From contig JAFLRS010000094.1 of assembly GCA_022511355.1 (NCBI GenBank), forward strand, positions 1 through 6,366: 6,366 bases of DNA. The letters are read 5' to 3'. This stretch comes from Alistipes sp. GTDB lineage: Bacteria > Bacteroidota > Bacteroidia > Bacteroidales > Rikenellaceae. Made by a program: the position numbers and the translations under genes. Below, in pieces: positions 1 through 5,899 of this stretch (the first letter of the stretch is position 1; every line of letters starts with the position of its first letter). The notes below the pieces were generated by a model. It was given only the letters and a program-made list of their open reading frames with translations, searched no databases and had not been told where the DNA came from.

Positions 1-82
1 GCGGCGATACAGCCTGCGGAGCTGCCGCATATCCACATAATGCCGTCGCGGCGAATACAATGGTTGTCAGTAGTTTTTTCAT
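1..82 (-). CDS. Exported protein of unknown function, N-terminal fragment (cut by left edge)
   Basis: Reading leftwards from an ATG at 82-80, 27 codons are open to the window edge and begin MKKLLTTIVFAATALCGY, followed by AAAPQAVSP. This is a textbook signal peptide: a short basic start (KK), a hydrophobic core of about 14 residues, then small residues with a likely signal peptidase I site after the AAA. A cysteine sits in the core (residue 16), but the residues before it (T-A-L) do not make a good lipobox, so a lipoprotein is less likely. The gene lies 117 bases downstream of the barrel gene on the same strand. It could be the third gene of that operon or have its own promoter; the only candidate I see is TAAACTTG (minus strand, 107-114), one mismatch from the Bacteroidetes -7 box and without a clear -33 partner. 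The mature part is outside the window, so no function can be given. Confidence 0.7.
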   Translation of the reverse strand, partial: MKKLLTTIVFAATALCGYAAAPQAVSP

Positions 83-199
83 AGTGTATTTTAGTTAAAT
101 AATTTCCAAGTTTAACCAACAAAAAGCGCGGACGATTCCCAATATCTACAGATGAGGTCTTGGCATACCTTTGCAATAAACCGATACGGCAGCAAGGCA

Positions 200-1897
200 T
201 CAGAATATGAACTTGATACCCGCCGTGCAGCGGATACCCTGCTCACGATAATAAGCTATGCGGTAAATCTGCATATTAGCCAAATTCGAACCCTCGACGA
301 ACAAACGCCAATCCTCCTTCAGCTTCCATTCGAAATCGACTCCTATATCCGCATACCACGGCATACGCACATTCTTAGGCGTGCCTCCCTCGACATAACT
401 CGTCCACTTCGAAGCTCCGCTCACAAATACCGACGCTCCTACCGAAAATTTCTTATGGGTATAGCGCCCGCGCAGCCAGCCGTCGATGGGCGATTCGGCA
501 TCGGCCATCCTTACATCCAAAAGCTTCGCGTGGTTGCTGATGAATCGGGCCGAAACTCCCGCTCCAACCGTCAGACCGTCCAGCGGATGCCACTCCAATT
601 CGGCATTAACCGACACAACCTCCTGACCAGCGGCAACAGCACGCATCCATTCATAATTATAAATGTAACGATACAACGCCCCGTCGGAAAATGCAAAGCC
701 CGCCCATGCACGGTATCCGAATCGGCCGCGGCCGAACTTTCCGAAAATACCGCCGCGCAATTCATATCTCAAAGTCGAAGGCAAATGCGACGCTGCATCA
801 TAATCATAATAGACCGAAGAACGCGCCAGCGAAAAACAATCGTTGTTAATCAGCTTGCCGTCGAACTCCACAAACGGCGTAACAGCTTCGTTGTTGGTAA
901 CATCGAGCAACAAACGTATATCGGGCAGAAAAGCGTGATGATACTTTTTCGAACATATATCATAGTAATAATCGCTATAACAGCAATAATCGCCACCCAC
1001 AAGCAGGTCGATAATCGCCGCACGGTATCCGTAACGGACCCCCGCACGCAAAGTATTGCCCGTATAGTGCAAATCCTTGATTCCGCGCGAACCGCGATAA
1101 TCGGCAACCGCCTCCACATAGTGACGGTCGAAACGGCGGGCAACACGCACCCCGCCTCCGAAATCGAACTGCTGAAGCTTCGCCGACCGCAACAAATCGG
1201 ACTTGTCATGATAAAAATCGCCGAACAGCGAAACATCGAAATTGATGCGCGACAAATCAACGAAATCGTCGCCCACACGCAAATTCAATCTGAAATCCTC
1301 GTACTCGGCCTTATACGACCTGTCGGCAAACGCCGCCGGAGCTCCGTAACGGTTGCCTACCCTGCTGTCATAAGCCAACTCGCCCTCGAACATATGCTTG
1401 CCCAGATAGAGTCCGCCCGCAACCTTGCCCGTAGTGTTCGCCTTCAGAATATTACGCTTACCATCACCGTCGAAATAGTTCCGCTGCTTGCCGAACTCAC
1501 CGTAATGATTCGCCGCAGCCATAATATACCCGGTACGGGTATTATGCGACGACATATAAAAATCGGCCACCGTATTGACCGGATATCCCGCACCCAACTT
1601 CAAATAGAAGTTCGTCGGACGGTTGAAATCCCAATAAGTCAGCGTCGAAGGCTTGAAATTGTGTACCGTAACCAACTCCGTAGAGTACATCAACGGCGTA
1701 ATCGAATAGTCGATATCGGGCTTCATCGTCACCGTATCGGCCATATCAGGCGCTATCGGAAGCTTCAACGCCCCCGAAACCACCGGCGTATACTCCTTGG
1801 TCACCTCCACTCGCTTGTCTACCTGAGCCGTAACCGCAACCGGCATAAGCCACAATGCCGCAGCCGCTATAATATATCTTGTCTTCATACTCTTCAT
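200..1897 (-). CDS. Outer-membrane beta-barrel protein, TonB-dependent-receptor-like barrel without a plug
   Basis: The 565-residue protein starts at the ATG at 1897-1895, overlapping the TPR stop codon by one base. A TTG three bases upstream and an ATG at 1888 are alternatives; the last gives the tightest signal peptide (MKTRYIIAAAALWLMPVAVTA, cleavage near residue 24). The mature N-terminus, VDKRVEVTKEYTP, leads a roughly 70-residue proline-containing linker with no recognisable plug or carboxypeptidase-like domain. From about residue 97 (FYLKLGAGYP) to the end, alternating hydrophobic and aromatic stretches separated by polar or glycine turns look like beta-strands. The end is TonB-receptor-like: LFVEGSNLANMQIYR, then a final strand ending GIKFIF with the terminal phenylalanine typical of outer-membrane barrels. 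At 565 aa it is shorter than usual TonB receptors (about 700-1100). From memory, Bacteroidota proteins of this kind are often annotated 'TonB-dependent receptor'. Substrate unknown; coupling to the TPR gene suggests the two proteins act together. Confidence 0.85.
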   Translation of the reverse strand: MKSMKTRYIIAAAALWLMPVAVTAQVDKRVEVTKEYTPVVSGALKLPIAPDMADTVTMKPDIDYSITPLMYSTELVTVHNFKPSTLTYWDFNRPTNFYLKLGAGYPVNTVADFYMSSHNTRTGYIMAAANHYGEFGKQRNYFDGDGKRNILKANTTGKVAGGLYLGKHMFEGELAYDSRVGNRYGAPAAFADRSYKAEYEDFRLNLRVGDDFVDLSRINFDVSLFGDFYHDKSDLLRSAKLQQFDFGGGVRVARRFDRHYVEAVADYRGSRGIKDLHYTGNTLRAGVRYGYRAAIIDLLVGGDYCCYSDYYYDICSKKYHHAFLPDIRLLLDVTNNEAVTPFVEFDGKLINNDCFSLARSSVYYDYDAASHLPSTLRYELRGGIFGKFGRGRFGYRAWAGFAFSDGALYRYIYNYEWMRAVAAGQEVVSVNAELEWHPLDGLTVGAGVSARFISNHAKLLDVRMADAESPIDGWLRGRYTHKKFSVGASVFVSGASKWTSYVEGGTPKNVRMPWYADIGVDFEWKLKEDWRLFVEGSNLANMQIYRIAYYREQGIRCTAGIKFIF

Positions 1898-4878
1898 CAA
1901 TTCAAATTGCGTATTCTCTCCTTAGCCTCGGCAATAATGCCGTCGTCGGCTATCGAATATCCGTCTACAATGCTCTGGTATGTCGCACGTGCCTGGAACA
2001 TATCGCCGCGCGACCTGTAAACGTCGCCCAGCACCAAAAAGGCCTTGCCCAACCAGTATGCTTGCGAAGTGTTGCGCTCCGCAAACGCATCCACAGCCGT
2101 CTCGACCGCCTCAAAACGACCGCCACGGTAGTCCGACTCGATAAGCAGATATGCCGCCTCGGCACCCTCCGCATAGCGGACGTCGTCAGCCAGCAATCGG
2201 CACAACTCCATGGCTCCCGACTCGTCGCCGCTCGAAAGAAGTATCTTCATCTTGGCATAGCGCGACTCGCGAAGCGCCGTCGGACCGGCATCGCTCTGAG
2301 ATGCCACGTAATCGGCCATACCCGATATGCTCTCCGGCTCGCCTGACGACAATACCGAACGAACATAACCCGTCATCGCATCGTTGCGGGCCTGAACCGA
2401 ACTCTCCGTCTCATACAAACGACGGTATGCATCCGCCGAAACCGCATACATACCCTTCGAATAGGCCAGCTGCGAAAGCTTGTCGAGAACCCGAAGCGTA
2501 TATTTGTTGGCAGGCGCATCCGCCAACGCCCGCAAAGGCTCTATCGCCTTGTCGGAATCGCCGTTGCGCAAATGACAGTCACTCAGATAGAACAACACAT
2601 CGGTGCGGTGATAGCCCTTCGGGAACTGCGCCAAATAGTTCTCCATGGGCGCAATCGCATCGCGCGTGCGGCCGGCAACATATATCTTCTGCAACGATTC
2701 GAAAGTCAGCGAGTCGCGGGCCACGTTGCTCATGTCGCCCTCGACACCCGCAGCCGCCGCATACTCGAAATAGGCATCGACATCTCCCCTATCGACATAT
2801 ATCTCGCGAATACTGCGCAAAGCATCGCGGGCGGCAGCCGTATTGGGGTCTTTCGCCACAGCCTCGGAGTAATAAAGCAGCGCATTGTCGCTGTCGCCCA
2901 TATTGAGATAGGCAAGTCCGAGGTCTAGCAGCGCCGATGTATATTCGGGCGAATTGGGATAACGCTCGACAAACGACGCCAAAACTACAGCTCCGTCGCG
3001 GTACTGCTCGCGCGTGATGTAGGTATGGCCCAACTCGTAAGCCGCATCGTCGGCATAATCGCCGCGGTCGGCCTCGACAATCGACTTCAAAAGCTGAATC
3101 TTCTCGTCGGCACGACCCGCCATGCCCAAAGCCAAAGCCCGCTGATACTGCGCATAATAACGCTCCACCGTGCCCACAGCCGCGGCATCGGAATAGGTCT
3201 TGGCCGCAACCGCATACTCGCGCGATGCATACTCGGTATCGCCGCGACGGTTCAATGCGTCGGCACGATAACGGTCCTGCTGCGGCCACAACTTGAGGAA
3301 CGATGCGAAATTGCTGCGCGCCGATGCAATATTGCCCGTCGAAAAGTTCGAATATCCCAAATTGTAGAGAGCCAGTTTGTATTCGCGCTCGCTCTTCGGG
3401 GCACGGTCCACATAACGGCTGTAATACTCCGCCGCACGGTCGTAATCGCCCGAACCGTAGGCTATCTCGCCCGACCAGAAAAGAGCCAAAGCACTGTACT
3501 TAGGACTGATGCCGATGGAAATCGACTCATCGAGCAGCTGCTGCGCCTGCAACGGCTCGCCCTGCGAATATGACTCCAACGCACGGAAATAGGTTATCTT
3601 CTGAAGCGCCGCCAGAATCGAACTGTCGGGGTCGGGCAACGCCTTGATGGCATTATATGCACTCTCGTAATTGCGGGAGTTGAAATAGGCCGCCACCAGC
3701 AACTCGCGAGCCTCGTTCGTGCGGTCGGTGTCGGGATAATTCTCGATATATCGCGTAAGCACGTTCACCGCCTCGTTGAAATTTCCGCCGCCCAACTCAT
3801 AACGCAGTTTGCCGTAGTTGAAGAGTGCATCCTCGGCTATGCGGGCATCGAAAGAGTCGTTCGACGCCAAAGCGAATGCATCGGCAGCCGCAACCTTGTC
3901 GCCCGCCTTGACATAACAGTCGGCAAGATGATAAGAGGCATTCTGAGTAAGTTCGTCATCAGGTCCGCACACCTTGCGCAACGCCTCGCGCGCCTCGGTA
4001 TAACGGGTCATGCGATAGAGCGAATATCCCAAAATGTAGTTCTCCTCGCGGCCCATCTCGCCGCCCGAACCCTCGTAAGCACGCATCACATCGACCGCCT
4101 TGCGATAGTTGTTCATGCGGAATGCCGATTCGGAAATCAGTCTGCGCAACTCGACACGCTGCGCCTCCGACGACTCGTCGAGCAACGATTCGCCAACCCG
4201 AACCACATAGGGGAAATTGCCCTCATGGTACTCTATCTGCAACAGATAGTAAGGGGCAAGCTTGGCATATGATTCACTGTCGAGCAGCTGCGTGAACTTG
4301 CGCTTCGCCGACGCATAATCGCCGTCGGTATAGTCGATATAGGCACTGTAATAGAGTGAATGTTCATACTTCGAACTCGAGGCATCGACACGCGAAAACA
4401 ACTTGCGCGCTTCGTCATAATCGCCGTCGAGGAAATGGATGTATCCCGTTTTGAAGTCGTATTCAGCACGCCGCTCCGCATTGAGCAGACTGTAATCGAC
4501 TGCAGCGAACTCCTCGCCCGCCTTGTCGAACTCCTCGTTGGTGCAGAACCAGTCGGCCAACGCAAAATGAATGTCGTTGATTCGCACCGACGCCGGATAA
4601 CGTGCGATAAACGCACGCAAACGCTCCTCGGTCTCGGGCTGGGCAAGCTCCGCCGAACAAAGAGCCAAATAGTAATCGGCAAGTTCGAGAGCGGCATAAT
4701 CTCTCGTCGAAAGCGCACCGCGAAACGCTATGAACTCCTGACGGGCATCGCTCCAGCGACCCAACTCGAAGAGTTCGCGGCCGCGCTTGGCGGCTGCCTC
4801 ACGGTCGGACGGAACGGCCGCTTTCGACACCGAAACCGACGACAGCAAGAGCAAAAACATTATCAATACCTTACGCAT
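1897..4878 (-). CDS. Large periplasmic tetratricopeptide-repeat (TPR) protein
   Basis: The protein has 993 residues and begins with a signal peptide (MRKVLIMFLLLLSSVSVSKA, cleavage near residue 20), so it is exported, probably to the periplasm. Nearly the whole mature chain is helical TPR-type repeats; I can pick out roughly 18-20. Clear ones lie near residues 28-50, 140-162, 175-198, 281-301, 314-337, 351-376, 464-490, 503-531, 540-565, 612-640, 648-677, 761-783 and 940-972, often with the turn G-D/N-x-x-x-A and a following F/Y-x-x-Y-P. The C-terminal repeat (WLGKAFLVLGDVYRSRGD, then FQARATYQSIVDGY) matches, from memory, a strongly conserved ending of large Bacteroidota TPR proteins. TPRs bind proteins or peptides, so a scaffold role at the envelope is likely; the partner is probably the coupled barrel protein encoded next. 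It is the first gene of the leftward operon, with a good -7 box about 25 bases upstream of the ATG. The exact function is unknown. Confidence 0.9.
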   Translation of the reverse strand: MRKVLIMFLLLLSSVSVSKAAVPSDREAAAKRGRELFELGRWSDARQEFIAFRGALSTRDYAALELADYYLALCSAELAQPETEERLRAFIARYPASVRINDIHFALADWFCTNEEFDKAGEEFAAVDYSLLNAERRAEYDFKTGYIHFLDGDYDEARKLFSRVDASSSKYEHSLYYSAYIDYTDGDYASAKRKFTQLLDSESYAKLAPYYLLQIEYHEGNFPYVVRVGESLLDESSEAQRVELRRLISESAFRMNNYRKAVDVMRAYEGSGGEMGREENYILGYSLYRMTRYTEAREALRKVCGPDDELTQNASYHLADCYVKAGDKVAAADAFALASNDSFDARIAEDALFNYGKLRYELGGGNFNEAVNVLTRYIENYPDTDRTNEARELLVAAYFNSRNYESAYNAIKALPDPDSSILAALQKITYFRALESYSQGEPLQAQQLLDESISIGISPKYSALALFWSGEIAYGSGDYDRAAEYYSRYVDRAPKSEREYKLALYNLGYSNFSTGNIASARSNFASFLKLWPQQDRYRADALNRRGDTEYASREYAVAAKTYSDAAAVGTVERYYAQYQRALALGMAGRADEKIQLLKSIVEADRGDYADDAAYELGHTYITREQYRDGAVVLASFVERYPNSPEYTSALLDLGLAYLNMGDSDNALLYYSEAVAKDPNTAAARDALRSIREIYVDRGDVDAYFEYAAAAGVEGDMSNVARDSLTFESLQKIYVAGRTRDAIAPMENYLAQFPKGYHRTDVLFYLSDCHLRNGDSDKAIEPLRALADAPANKYTLRVLDKLSQLAYSKGMYAVSADAYRRLYETESSVQARNDAMTGYVRSVLSSGEPESISGMADYVASQSDAGPTALRESRYAKMKILLSSGDESGAMELCRLLADDVRYAEGAEAAYLLIESDYRGGRFEAVETAVDAFAERNTSQAYWLGKAFLVLGDVYRSRGDMFQARATYQSIVDGYSIADDGIIAEAKERIRNLN

Positions 4879-4902
4879 ATCTCATCAATGTATAATATCG
4901 TG

Positions 4903-4933
4903 CAAAGATAAGATTTTTCAGCGACATTCCATA
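4903..4933 (-). promoter_or_regulatory. Bacteroidetes-type promoter for the TPR/barrel operon
   Basis: On the minus strand, TATCTTTG (4910-4903) is an exact match to the Bacteroidetes sigma-ABfr -7 consensus TAnnTTTG and is followed by C, as is common. Nineteen bases upstream is TATG (4933-4930), a three-of-four match to the -33 TTTG element. Transcription would start near 4896, giving a short leader of roughly 17 bases before the TPR ATG. The -33 match is weak; the -7 match and its placement are good. Confidence 0.6.
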
Positions 4934-4944
4934 ACTCTTACCCT

Positions 4945-4984
4945 CAAAAACACGCTTCGGGGAACGGTTTTTGCGCTTCGCGCA
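4945..4984. promoter_or_regulatory. Inverted repeats upstream of the OsmC-like gene (possible operator or weak promoter)
   Basis: CAAAAAC (4945-4951) and GTTTTTG (4967-4973) form a seven-base inverted repeat; two further C-G pairs can form inside it past a bulged A, leaving a loop of about 10 bases. Directly next to it, TGCGC-TTC-GCGCA (4972-4984) is a second perfect inverted repeat. CGCTTCG occurs twice, at 4953-4959 and 4974-4980, 21 bases apart or about two helical turns. The only -7-like element for the OsmC gene, ending TTTTTG at 4973, lies inside this structure but lacks the leading TA. The placement 27-66 bases before the OsmC start would suit a regulator site, but no regulator is identifiable here. 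Confidence 0.3.
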
Positions 4985-5010
4985 CAATGAAACAATAAAA
5001 TCCTAAGATT

Positions 5011-5415
5011 ATGACACAGAAAGTACTGGTGGAGCGTCTCGGCAAAGACAACTTCCGACTGGCTAACGGGAAAAGCGCCGACTCCCTGAACCCCAAAGAG
5101 TTGCTGCTATATGCAACGGCCTGCTGCGCCGGCAAAACGGCAACGGGCATCCTCGACAAACAGAGAATCGACCCCGTGAAATTCGAAATCGCCATGTACG
5201 GAGAACTCGACACCGAAGAGCTTTCCGCACAAAGCACCTTCCGCTCGTTCAGAATAGTCTACGACCTCGAATGCCGAAACAAAAACGAAGAATCGACAAT
5301 GCACCGCTCGGTGAAAATAGCCGACGAAAAGTATTGCGGAACGCTGAAGATGATGCGACGCATAGCCCCCGTCGAGAGCGAAATCAAAGTCGGATACGGA
5401 CTCGAAGTCCTCTGA
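5011..5415 (+). CDS. OsmC/Ohr-family protein (thiol-dependent peroxide/redox protein)
   Basis: The protein has 134 residues and no signal peptide, so it is cytoplasmic; OsmC/Ohr proteins are usually about 130-145 aa. Family features in order: an N-terminal beta region (TQKVLVERLGKDNFRLANG); the first helix with the cysteine motif, LLLYATACCAGKTATGIL (residues 31-48); a middle beta sheet; and the second signature helix with SVKIADEKYCGTLKMMRR (100-117), carrying the second conserved cysteine, C109. In the family these two cysteines react with hydroperoxides, and some members act in sulfur or thiol handling instead. By alignment with the usual C-x-G pattern C39 should be the reactive residue; C38 beside it is extra. 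Members of this branch are often annotated simply 'OsmC family protein', so the substrate is open. The start ATG at 5011 follows an A-rich leader without a Shine-Dalgarno. The gene is divergent from the TPR gene and ends 3 bases before a strong terminator. Confidence 0.87.
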   Translation: MTQKVLVERLGKDNFRLANGKSADSLNPKELLLYATACCAGKTATGILDKQRIDPVKFEIAMYGELDTEELSAQSTFRSFRIVYDLECRNKNEESTMHRSVKIADEKYCGTLKMMRRIAPVESEIKVGYGLEVL

Positions 5416-5417
5416 AC

Positions 5418-5451
5418 AAAAAAACCTGTCGTTACTCCGACAGGTTTTTTT
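5418..5451. terminator. Bidirectional intrinsic terminator between convergent genes
   Basis: A perfect hairpin: the GC-containing stem CCTGTCG (5425-5431) pairs with CGACAGG (5438-5444) around the loop TTACTC. The stem is flanked by an A run (5418-5424) and a T run (5445-5451) that also pair with each other. It therefore ends in a U tract on both strands. It lies just after the OsmC stop (5415) on the plus strand and 21 bases past the stop of the 93-aa gene on the minus strand, so it can serve both. Confidence 0.92.
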
Positions 5452-5471
5452 AATCGACAATCGACCGGCGA

Positions 5472-5753
5472 CTATTTGTTCGTTGCGCTCAAAGCCTCGA
5501 AAAGCTCGCCGAAACGCTCGTCAAGCTCGCGGCGCAAAGCCGAATAGTGCTTGCGCACAAGCGACGCATTGTGAGGCTCTGCAGGATTGTTGGCCTTCTT
5601 GTAAAACTCGTTGCGCAGTTCAACGCCCTTCTGCATCACGGCGAAAATCTCGTTCTCCTTCGCGGGCTGAACATACATCGCCATATCACAATCGAACACC
5701 AGCTCTTCGAGACGGTAGTCGATCTCCTTTTTGAGGATTCTTAAACTTGACAT
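5472..5753 (-). CDS. Small helical protein of unknown function (93 aa)
   Basis: I do not recognise a named family with certainty. The 93-residue protein has no signal peptide or membrane segment, is rich in charged residues and looks almost entirely alpha-helical: about residues 3-27 (LRILKKEIDYRLEELVFDC), 33-55 (ENEIFAVMQKGVELRNEFYKK) and 66-90 (VRKHYSALRRELDERFGELF). A turn around N56-N62 (NNPAEPHN) separates the last two helices. From memory, small proteins with this layout (LKK-I-, then LRNE, then NP, then a C-terminal helix) are common, unnamed and conserved in Bacteroidales, which fits a cytoplasmic three-helix protein that may work by binding a partner. It has its own promoter and shares the two-way terminator with the OsmC gene, so it is a single-gene transcript. 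The ATG at 5753 is the natural start, about 30 bases after the predicted transcription start. One cysteine (C22) is present. Confidence 0.85.
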   Translation of the reverse strand: MSSLRILKKEIDYRLEELVFDCDMAMYVQPAKENEIFAVMQKGVELRNEFYKKANNPAEPHNASLVRKHYSALRRELDERFGELFEALSATNK

Positions 5754-5791
5754 ACTTATTAAACTATTTTATGTTGTGTTATTTTCTGACG

Positions 5792-5823
5792 CAAAGGTAA
5801 TAATCATTTTTCGATTCGGCAAT
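5792..5823 (-). promoter_or_regulatory. Bacteroidetes-type promoter for the 93-aa gene
   Basis: On the minus strand TACCTTTG (5799-5792), followed by C, matches the -7 consensus TAnnTTTG exactly. ATTG (5823-5820), three of four bases of the -33 TTTG element, lies 20 bases upstream, the expected spacing. Transcription would start near 5785, giving an A/T-rich leader of about 30 bases before the ATG at 5753. This is the best-formed promoter in the window. Confidence 0.72.
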
Positions 5824-5836
5824 ACTCCGCAAACAT

Positions 5837-5875
5837 AAAAAAAAATCCTCCGTCATATACGACGAAGGATTTTTT
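5837..5875 (-). terminator. Intrinsic terminator of the right-edge gene
   Basis: CGTC (5851-5854) pairs with GACG (5861-5864) around the loop ATATAC. After one C/A mismatch, TCCT (5846-5849) pairs with AGGA (5866-5869), and the flanking A run (5837-5845) faces a T run (5870-5875). Read leftwards it ends in nine U residues and begins about 25 bases after the stop codon of the right-edge gene. It separates that gene from the promoter of the 93-aa gene, which starts within 20 bases of it. Confidence 0.85.
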
Positions 5876-5899
5876 CCGTTCAGCGAATCCGGCCGACAG

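Noticed and set aside
151..173. AGGT...ACCT inverted repeat downstream of the barrel gene as a terminator
   Set aside because: The stem is only four base pairs with an eight-base loop and no U tract follows it, so it is not a credible terminator.
152..2020. A 622-codon open frame on the plus strand lying opposite the barrel gene
   Set aside because: The leftward frame has a signal peptide, a beta-barrel pattern and a C-terminal phenylalanine, while the plus-strand translation is rich in R, I, T and H with no domain logic. The long openness is explained by the rarity of TTA, CTA and TCA in the matching register of the real gene.
2151..3573. Several plus-strand open frames of 118-251 codons opposite the TPR gene
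   Set aside because: They have low-complexity R/H/P- or I/R-rich translations, no promoter or start context, and lie wholly within a clear TPR coding frame; they are shadows of its codon bias.
4891..4896. TATAAT on the plus strand as a classical -10 box for the OsmC gene
   Set aside because: There is no -35 partner at 17 bases, it would leave a leader of more than 100 bases, and Bacteroidota do not use this consensus as their main promoter.
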